From Ottelia alismoides (Eukaryota; Streptophyta; Magnoliopsida; Alismatales; Hydrocharitaceae): a stretch of 64,000 nt of DNA. The notes below the pieces were generated by a model. The model saw only the letters and a list, made by a program, of their open reading frames with translations. It ran no database searches and was not told the DNA's origin. The translations under genes were made by a program, and so were the position numbers. Of this stretch, positions 57,848 to 64,000 are shown piece by piece. The stretch lies in assembly GCA_037367405.1 (NCBI GenBank), contig JAZKJV010009325.1:1-64000 (forward strand), given 5' to 3'. Every line of letters begins with the position of its first letter. The stretch's first letter is position 1.

Positions 57848-57999
57848 TGTTAGAGCTATGATTAGGATTTCTGTGTATCTTATTAGGCTCCCTAATCCTC
57901 TTTATATAACCAGAGGATTAGTGTTAGGGTTTACAGAGAGATGACATCACAGGGGACAAAAGTCTAAAATACCCTCTTTACACATCTTTATTCGTAACA
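57848..57999 (-). repeat. 3' LTR of the 5.1 kb copia
   Basis: 152 bp. TATATAAAG on the minus strand (about 57900-57908) sits in the loop of CTAATCCTC..GAGGATTAG (57891-57920). Confidence 0.95.
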
Positions 58000-58006
58000 C
58001 TCCCCT

Positions 58007-58880
58007 TCAAGCTGGAGCATATAGATCATACATGCTCAGCTTGTCACAACATTTCTCAAACTGGATCCGTGCTAGCGGCTTGGTAAATATATCTGCAGCT
58101 TGCTCCGTAGATAGGACACCTTGTGTGTGTAATAGCCCTTTTTGTATGAGATCTCTTGTGTAATGACAATCAATTTCTTTGTGTTTTGTTCGCTCATGAA
58201 ACATGGGGTTATTTGCAAATGTACATTGCTGCTTGATTGTCACATCTTAGTTTCATAATGTTCTTAGTCCTGATATGGAGATCAGTTAGTACGAACTTGA
58301 CCCACATGAGTTCGACAGCTGCGTGTGCCATGGCTCTATATTCACTTTCAGCACTCGATCGTGAAACCACAACTTGCTTTTTACTTTTCCATGTGATGAG
58401 GTTTCCTCCCAGATATGTGCAAAAACCTGTGGTAGATTTTCTATCTTGCAGGCATCCTACATAATCCGCATCAGAATAGGCCATAAGGTTGAGGTTGCCG
58501 TCCTTGCGAAATATTAGTCCTTTCCCAGGGGACTGCTTGATGTATCGAAGAATCATCATGCATGCCTCAAAATGATTTACAGTAGGAGAGTCCATAAACT
58601 GACTTAGTCTTCCTATTGCTAGAGAAATATCTGGACGAGTAATAGTGAGATAAAACCGTTTTCCAACTAGGCGTCTGTATCTACCAGCATCTTCTGTTGC
58701 TCCTTCCTCGAATATTCGTGCTTTAGGGTCCATAGGGATATGTGCCGGTTTACACCCAAGCATCCATGTTTCTGTTAGTAGATCTATGGCATATTTTCGT
58801 TGAGACATAACCAACCCCTGCCTTGATCTAGCTATCTCAATCCCCAAAAAATGTCGCAATGGTCCCAGATCCTTAATCAT
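58007..58880 (-). pseudogene. Copia reverse transcriptase end and RNase H
   Basis: Two overlapping minus frames. 58880-58209 (223 codons) begins MIKDLGPLRHFLGIEIARSR, contains LVGKRFYLTITRPDISLAIG, and the RNase H blocks YSDADYVGCLQDRKSTTGF and SRSSAESEYRAMAHA. A frameshift near 58225 moves the end into 58243-58007, with NPMFHERTKHKEIDCHY and a final FEKCCDKLSMYDLYAP. RNase H acidic residues are visible. It follows the YVDD part (59114-58932) in minus order. Confidence 0.9.
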
Positions 58881-58931
58881 AAATTGCTCTGCCAGGTGTT
58901 TCTTTACTCTGGAAATTTCTTCATAATCATC

Positions 58932-59510
58932 TCATGTAAGAATGATATCGTCAACATATACCAGCATTGCTACTGTGCCCTTCGAGCCCTTTTTTACGAA
59001 TAATGAGTGATCGGATGACGACCTTATGAATCCAATAACATGTAAAGCTTCATATAGTTTGTGAAACCAAGCTCGATGACTCTGTTTCAACCCATAAATT
59101 GCCTTGCGTAACAAGCATACCTTCTGACACTCCTCTTGTCACTCGAATCCAGGTGGTTGTTGCATATAGACGACCTCATGAAGATCACCATATAGGAAGG
59201 CATTTTTGACATCCAATTGGTGTAAGGGCCAATCCAACTGAACTGCGACAGCAAGGAGAATTCTTACGATTGACAATCGAGCAACTGGTGAAATGTATCG
59301 AAGAAGTCAATGCCATAAGTTTGTGTAAACCCTTTAGCCACCAGGCGAGCCTTGTAGCGAGTAATAGAACCGTCTGGGTTGTACTTGATAGTGAAGACCC
59401 ATTTGGAGCCGACAATTGGGCTATTTGCAGGAGAATCCACCAATATCCAAGTATTTCTTGATTCCAAAGCCGACGTGTCCTCTTGCATTGCTTGAGCTCA
59501 GTGGGGATCC
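58932..59510 (-). pseudogene. Copia reverse transcriptase, N-terminal and palm parts
   Basis: The 59488-59264 frame reads [40 protein letters not shown] and [13 protein letters not shown]; a frameshift follows. Other frames give [20 protein letters not shown] and PPGFE, then 59114-58932 gives LRKAIYGLKQSHRAWFHKLY and AMLVYVDDIILT with the catalytic YVDD intact, directly followed by a stop. All reverse-transcriptase blocks are present, split over three frames. Confidence 0.9.
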
Positions 59511-60045
59511 GTTAGGGCATCAATGTGATTCTTCGGGATAGTAGTGTTTGAGACCGCCTGAGCAAAATTCTTGTATGCTGGAGTAAGCTTGGATATGGAC
59601 ACTGCTGCAAAGATCGGGTGTTTTGTTCGATAGATAGATGGACACTGTCTAGCTAGGTGTCGTTGAGCAATCAGGAGATCTGTTGTGGCATCTGTAATGA
59701 CATTAGTCTCCATGTTCTAAGTGGGGGAGCATACCTGAGGAGGTGGCACTGGCTCAGAAGGGGAAGTGAAGACTTGTTGAGGAGTTGGAACTGATAGGGT
59801 GGAGGTGGGGATCCTTGCTGAGATATTTGGTAGAGGTATATTAGTGGTCGATTTTGAAAAATACGGAATCGACTCGAAGAAGGTGACATCAGCACTCACA
59901 AAGTGTTTTCATGACTGGGTGTCAAAGCACCGATATCCTTTCTGATGCACGGCATATCCTAAAAAGACACATTTGATTGCTCGAGCAACTAGCTTATCGC
60001 TGCCATGGGTAGGAAGATGAACAAATGCAGTACATCCAAAAACCC
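59511..60045 (-). pseudogene. Copia integrase C-terminus/linker, frameshifted
   Basis: Continues from the 503-codon frame after a shift near 60100. It includes a VFGCTAFVHLPTHGSDK-like block (about 60045-59995) and YPSKRIRCFDTQ-like text, then a Pro/Ser-rich linker in overlapping frames (59899-59671). Such a linker between integrase and reverse transcriptase is normal for copia. Confidence 0.65.
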
Positions 60046-61557
60046 TCAGCTGCATTGGATAAATATGCTTTTCAGGAAAAGGATTGTAATGGGGATTTGT
60101 TCTTGCAGAGTTGTAGATGGCATTCGATTAATAAGAAAGGTAGCAGTGAGGACAGCATCACCCCAATAGAGTGAAGGGACATTGTAAGCTAGAAGTAGCG
60201 TCCGTGCGGTATCAAGAATATGACGATGTTTACGTTCAGCGACACCATTTTGTCGAGATGTGTGAGGACAGGTGGTTTGGTGTACTATACCTTGGTTGGT
60301 GAGGAGGCTTTGCAAGTCATTGGATAAGAACTCTTGTCCATTATCAGACCGAAGAGTTTTGATTGTCCGGCCAAATTGAGTGTTTATTTTGGCAATGTAT
60401 CGAGTAATGGTAATAGTGGCATCCGATTTGTTTTTTAAAAGAAATATCCAGGAGACTCTAGAAAAATCATTAATGAGGACAAGATAATAACGATGACCTA
60501 GGCGATTAGGATACCTACTAGGTCCCCAAATATCCATGTGGACTAAATCAAAGACATTCGTAGATTGTTGATTACCCGAGGAAGGAAAAGTAGCGCGATG
60601 ATGTTTCCCAAGCTGACAAGCTTCACAGTGGATAGGACTCATTGAGGAAAGATGTGGTATAAGACGACAAAGCTTGGAAGCTGAAGGATGACCCAAACGT
60701 TGATGCCAAAGAGTGGTGGATGACCGGCCAACAGAAGTCTTGGAATATGTGACCACAGCAGAGGGATGTTCAAGATGGTAGACGCCCCCTTCTTCACGAC
60801 CCGTACCAATCGTCCTCCCAGTCAGTATGTCCTGAAAAACACAGGTAGCAGCGTCAAAAATTGCTCGGCAATGAAGCTCCTTGCATATTTGGCTGACGGA
60901 GAGAAGACTAAATGGAAAATCGGGGACTAAAAGAACATTATTCAATTTTATTGTTGGTGTAAGCTGCACATCCCCGACTCCTTTAACTGGTGACGATCTT
61001 CCATCAGCGACTTGTACGGTCTTTCCTGGCTGGGTTGTACGAAGTTTTTGAAGAAAGCGTGGATTGCCACACAGATGAGTGGAGGCCCTCGTATCAATGA
61101 GACATTCCGAGAGATTATGATGGCTAGCTAAAGCAAGAACCGTACCTGTCCGGGCGATTGCAGCGATATCTCCGGAAGTTGTGGCCTCATCGGGGTTTAG
61201 CTGTGATAGTCGTTGCATGAGATCCTCAAAGTCTTTTCGAGGAATTTCGATCGATCCTCCTTCGTTGTTCGTAGTAGCAACTTGAGCCGATGGTCTTGGA
61301 CGTCCATGTTTGCTGTAGCAGACGGCTTCAGTGTGTCCTAATTTGTGATAGAATGAGCACTGTACTGGTGATCGCCCTCGTCCGACCAAGTGACGTCCTT
61401 GACCCCTGCTCCTTTGAAGACCTCTGAAGCCTCTTCCTGAAGCCGCAAGGGCTGTTGTTTGGCTTATAGTGTCAGTAGGAGGAGTCTGAGGGGTCGGTAG
61501 TCGGCACAACGTGCTGTAAGCTTCCTCCATAGTCGGAAGAGCAGGAGAGGTGATCAT
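60046..61557 (-). CDS. Copia Gag zinc knuckle, protease and integrase core (503-codon open frame)
   Basis: The longest open frame in the window. Part of a retrotransposon polyprotein, not a host gene. Residues 67-80 (CSFYHKLGHTEAVC) are a zinc knuckle with Tyr70 in place of the second Cys. Residues 153-161 (LIDTRASTH) are the protease site, with catalytic Asp155 but Arg157 where Gly is expected. The GAG-pre-integrase HHCC site is H285, H290, C311, C314. The integrase triad is D342, D405, E441, with exactly 35 residues between the last two (DX35E), so the core looks intact. The first ATG here is internal to the polyprotein; Gag proper lies upstream (62095-61560), separated by a stop. The frame ends by frameshift near 60100. 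Likely inactive because of the protease and knuckle changes. Confidence 0.88.
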   Translation of the reverse strand: MITSPALPTMEEAYSTLCRLPTPQTPPTDTISQTTALAASGRGFRGLQRSRGQGRHLVGRGRSPVQCSFYHKLGHTEAVCYSKHGRPRPSAQVATTNNEGGSIEIPRKDFEDLMQRLSQLNPDEATTSGDIAAIARTGTVLALASHHNLSECLIDTRASTHLCGNPRFLQKLRTTQPGKTVQVADGRSSPVKGVGDVQLTPTIKLNNVLLVPDFPFSLLSVSQICKELHCRAIFDAATCVFQDILTGRTIGTGREEGGVYHLEHPSAVVTYSKTSVGRSSTTLWHQRLGHPSASKLCRLIPHLSSMSPIHCEACQLGKHHRATFPSSGNQQSTNVFDLVHMDIWGPSRYPNRLGHRYYLVLINDFSRVSWIFLLKNKSDATITITRYIAKINTQFGRTIKTLRSDNGQEFLSNDLQSLLTNQGIVHQTTCPHTSRQNGVAERKHRHILDTARTLLLAYNVPSLYWGDAVLTATFLINRMPSTTLQEQIPITILFLKSIFIQCS

Positions 61558-62095
61558 TTGATCTCGAGGGGCAGCAAATGGTTGATCTAATCAGCCAAGG
61601 AAGATCATGGTCGCCATATTCTGTCGATGTTGTCGTTGTGTGGGACATGTGCATACAGGAGCACATGCATTATAGTTTGCAACAAGAGATTTGACAGCGG
61701 AGAAATATTCAGATAATGGGCGCCCGTTCTGACGCATATGCATCAAATCATGAAATGATTGATACATTTTGGTGGAGTTTTTGTCATGTCCGTAGGTGAC
61801 AGGGACGTCCACATGTCGTATGCACTGTCATAGTAGACTAACTCTTGTGCAATCCTATCAATAACGCTAACCATTATCCAAGAGCTTACCATGCCACTGT
61901 CTTTGACCCAGGTAGCATATTTTTCAACCTTGGTGGTTGGTTCTTCTTAGAGGATGATGTGTTCCTTATCATAGCCACGAACAATCATAAGGAACAGCCG
62001 GGACCACATGGAGTAGTTTGTGGCATCGAGCTTAGGAATTGACCCAAATGAGGGTATTTTTGAATGACCTCCTCCATCAATCTCCGATGTAGCAC
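61558..62095 (-). pseudogene. Copia Gag, N-terminal and central part
   Basis: Minus strand: LDATNYSMWSRLFLMIVRGY (about 62030-61975), a stop, W----MV-SWI, DRIAQELVYYDSAYDMWTSL (about 61850-61790), then after a shift YQSFHDLMHMRQNGRPLSEY and FSAVKSL (61770-61690) and a final FLG. This is the UBN2 Gag layout (N-Y--W / VW--L / Q-F---L--M--GG-S-SEY). At least two stops and one frameshift. Confidence 0.8.
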
Positions 62096-62239
62096 CCTCG
62101 GATGCCACAGATATGCTTGTCGGCAATCTGTAGTAAGAACCTAGCGCACTCGTATTGCGATATCACCACCCCCTGTTTCTTTTCTTTTTTTGTTTTTTTT
62201 CGTGTTGTTCTCCTCTTATAGTTTTAGGCTAATACAACA

Positions 62240-62782
62240 CACGAATGATACAAATATATGTAAAAGCAAAGATTTGGTGCTGGATCAGACTCATCGTGCG
62301 CAATATCGCCAGCGGTGAAGGGTCGCCTAGGACAGGGGTCGCCTACGGTGCGGCCTGGAGTTTGAGAAGGAAGGCACCTTGGCTGGTTGCGCCGCAGGAG
62401 AAGGAAGGAACCTTGGCTGGTTGCGCCGCAGGAGGAGGAGGGTGAGCCGATTGCCTGATGTTACCACAGGAGGAGGAGTAGGAGGGCGCCTTGGCTGGTA
62501 TCGTCGCAGGAGGAGGAGGGTTGGTTGGGCTGGTGTTGGCTGGGCGAGATCGGGGCTGGAAGGGGCTGGCGAGGTCGGGGCTGGGCGAGGTTGGGCGAAG
62601 GCCGGGGCTAGGCAAGATCGAGGGTGAGGCTGGGCGAAGGCCGGGCTGGAAGGAGGGAGGCAGGGAGTTGGCGAGGTCGGGGCTGGGCGAGGTCGGGGTT
62701 GGAAGGGGCTGGCGAGGTCGGCACTGAGGCTGTAAGGCCGAGAGAGGGGTGAGGCGGCGCAGATCCCTAGGTACGAACCTAA
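62240..62782 (-). other. GC-rich leader of the 5.1 kb copia with repeats
   Basis: Between primer site and gag. GGGGCTGGCGAGGTCGGGGC and close variants recur four or five times at 62560-62720, and a GCCGCAGGAG..GAAGG phrase recurs at 62390-62520. Open frames on both strands are low-complexity (Gly/Arg or Pro/Ala). It is considered untranslated. Confidence 0.55.
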
Positions 62783-62795
62783 GGCTCTAATACCG
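62783..62795 (-). other. Primer-binding site of the 5.1 kb copia, mutated
   Basis: The minus strand reads CGGTATTAGAGCC against the usual TGGTATCAGAGCC, two transitions, directly beside the LTR. Confidence 0.8.
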
Positions 62796-62947
62796 TGTTA
62801 GAGCTATGATTAGGATTTCTGTGTATCTTATTAGGCTCCCTAATCCTCTTTATATAACCACAGGATTAGGGTTAGGGTTTACAGAGAGAGGACACCACAT
62901 GGGATAAAAGTCTAAAATACCCTCTTTACACATCTTTTTTCCTAACA
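62796..62947 (-). repeat. 5' LTR of the 5.1 kb copia
   Basis: 152 bp, the same length as the 3' LTR, with about eight differences. It has the same TATA-in-hairpin arrangement (one stem change). Confidence 0.95.
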
Positions 62948-62952
62948 GTGGG
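62948..62952. repeat. Target-site duplication of the small-LTR copia, right copy
   Basis: GTGGG, identical to 57843-57847. Confidence 0.88.
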
Positions 62953-63210
62953 TTTATTATGATATGATTGTATTAAAGTTTGAAAAAGTGAGTAATTATT
63001 GTGAAGTGATTGTATTAGAGTTTGAAAAAATGAGTAGAAGTGGAGTAGTTTATATTTTTTATATGATATGATGGTATAATATATTGTTTTTTGATTGAAT
63101 AGATGGAATAAAATTAATTTATTTAATATTTTAAAAAAAGTAAAATGTGAGACCCACTTGGAAAGAGAAAGAATGGGATAAGTGAAGTACCGTACCCAAA
63201 CGGCACCTTA

Positions 63211-63730
63211 GGTGTCAGAGTTGAGCTTAAGCTTTCATTTTTACTTTCTTCATACACCTACATCTCTGATTACTCTCCTAATCAAGAGTTGGATGAATGA
63301 CTAGAGACAAAGACCTCTATGATTTGAAATTGTATTCATACTTAAGCATTTACAAATATGCTATGTGCAAAAATAAATACTATGTAAGACGAATAAAAAA
63401 CGTAATTCATTGTACTTGGACTTTATGGACGAGAGACCTCTAATCAAAATTTGAATTGCTATATATTTAAAATTTGAATTTCTACGATACGAGCATCTAT
63501 AGTAATAACAATATATCTTTGTCATTGAAGATATAGAAATGTTGGTGGATCTGAAAGATATAATAATGTCACTATATCTTAATCTCCACGATACGACCAT
63601 CACAAAAAATGTTGATGGATCTAAAAACGTATCAGCGTAACTTTTAAGAGAATGGATGATACAGATATAGATATGGATGAAATATATGTATTAAACAGAT
63701 TTGCATTAGATTAATAGAGACATGTATGAG
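63211..63730. other. AT-rich spacer, nothing assigned
   Basis: Short frames only (for example 63603-63361 minus, 80 codons, no motif). No TIR or LTR recognised. Confidence 0.3.
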
Positions 63731-63862
63731 TTTGTTTTATCAAGCATCACATCAACATGATCAATAATAGAGGCACCGAATTTTGTTTCGTATGTGTTTG
63801 TTTTATCAAGCATCACATCAACATGATCAATAATAGAGGCACCGAATTTTGTTTCGTATGTA
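63731..63862. repeat. 66-bp tandem duplication
   Basis: The unit starting TTTGTTTTATCAAGCATCAC is present twice (63731-63796, 63797-63862), identical except possibly the last base. It creates a repeated peptide in a short open frame (63757-63972), which is otherwise unremarkable. Confidence 0.92.
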
Positions 63863-64000
63863 TAACTAGATTCCATATTCTAAAACCGATATTTGTGAAT
63901 ATAAAAGTGATGGACCTTGAGGAAAACTTTACGAGGCTAATTCACGTTTACATTATTTATGTACCATTTTGAATGCCTGGTAAAAGAAACGGAAAAATAT

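Larger units (their letters stand above)
57848..62947 (-). mobile_element. 5.1 kb Ty1/copia retrotransposon with short LTRs
   Basis: LTRs 57848-57999 and 62796-62947, both exactly 152 bp, TGTTAGAG...TAACA, differing at about eight positions by eye. GTGGG duplications flank it. The minus strand carries Gag, protease, integrase, reverse transcriptase and RNase H in copia order, a primer site next to the right LTR (minus strand CGGTATTAGAGCC, 62783-62795) and a polypurine tract TTGAAGGGGAG beside the left LTR (58000-58010). The short LTRs suggest an Ale/Retrofit-type lineage, which is an inference. It is the best-preserved coding element here but still has several stops and frameshifts. Confidence 0.95.
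57739..63207. mobile_element. Tourist/PIF-Harbinger-like MITE, split by a copia insertion
   Basis: The left end GGGTGTGTTTGGATAG (57739) and right end, read in reverse, GGTGCCGTTTGGGTAC (63207) form an imperfect TIR flanked by TTA (57736-57738, 63208-63210), the 3-bp duplication of PIF/Harbinger MITEs. Without the copia at 57848-62947 and one GTGGG it would be about 364 bp. GTGAGACCCACTT near the right end is also a common phrase in such MITEs. Confidence 0.65.

Noticed and set aside
1..64000. A previously undescribed multi-gene system (defence island, biosynthetic cluster)
   Set aside because: Only one spliced host gene is recognisable; the remaining coding similarity is retrotransposon pol/gag, a LINE, or transposon-captured fragments.

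Overview
The window is nuclear DNA of a flowering plant, most likely a monocot with a repeat-rich genome. It is AT-rich and spliced. It carries one recognisable host gene with plant GT..AG introns, and it is dominated by Ty1/copia and Ty3/gypsy LTR retrotransposons, Mutator-like elements (MULEs), MITEs and a LINE relic. The species cannot be fixed from the sequence alone. No tRNA, rRNA, CRISPR array or bacterial-style operon was seen.

Layout. 1-770 is the 5' end of a truncated copia element, followed by a MITE relic. 1741-3900 holds the single host gene, a four-exon group IIa WRKY transcription factor. 4257-8773 is a DNA-transposon cluster: an inverted-repeat element, a Pack-MULE (4531-5748) carrying pieces of two host genes (a terminal ear1/Mei2-like RNA-binding protein and a CHX cation/H+ exchanger), a LINE relic, and a second MULE (7556-8773). 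10158-10446 is a complete foldback MITE with CACTA-like ends. 10450-18670 is an old minus-strand copia element split by a younger plus-strand copia (10787-16287). 18672-20436 is a decayed CACTA-like region, itself split by a 12.9 kb minus-strand Ty3/gypsy-type element (20437-33313) that has 3.5 kb LTRs, a tRNA-Asp-type primer site and only a protease-like reading frame. 33314-36364 is mostly unassigned. 36000-41420 holds broken gypsy and copia pieces. 41426-51884 is a 10.5 kb minus-strand copia with unusually long LTRs (about 2.6 kb), inserted inside a plus-strand gypsy element whose halves lie at 40663-41420 and 51890-54440. 54465-56190 is a terminal-inverted-repeat element set in a TA microsatellite and a 155-bp tandem repeat. 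56340-57100 is another copia 3' end. 57739-63207 is a Tourist-like MITE split by a 5.1 kb copia (57848-62947) that keeps one 503-codon Gag/protease/integrase frame.

How the parts relate. Apart from the WRKY gene, nothing looks like a working host pathway. The biology here is transposition and nesting. Exact target-site duplications order several events: TAATTCCAA and TATTATATT (MULEs), CGAGT (gypsy), CAACA (long-LTR copia), GTGGG (small-LTR copia), and CAAAT/CAAAC with one mismatch (younger copia). All large retroelement coding regions carry stops or frameshifts. No previously undescribed multi-gene system was found. The strongest leads are the double-capture Pack-MULE, the WRKY gene without the intron expected in its zinc finger, and the regularly spaced hairpin array in the gypsy-type element.
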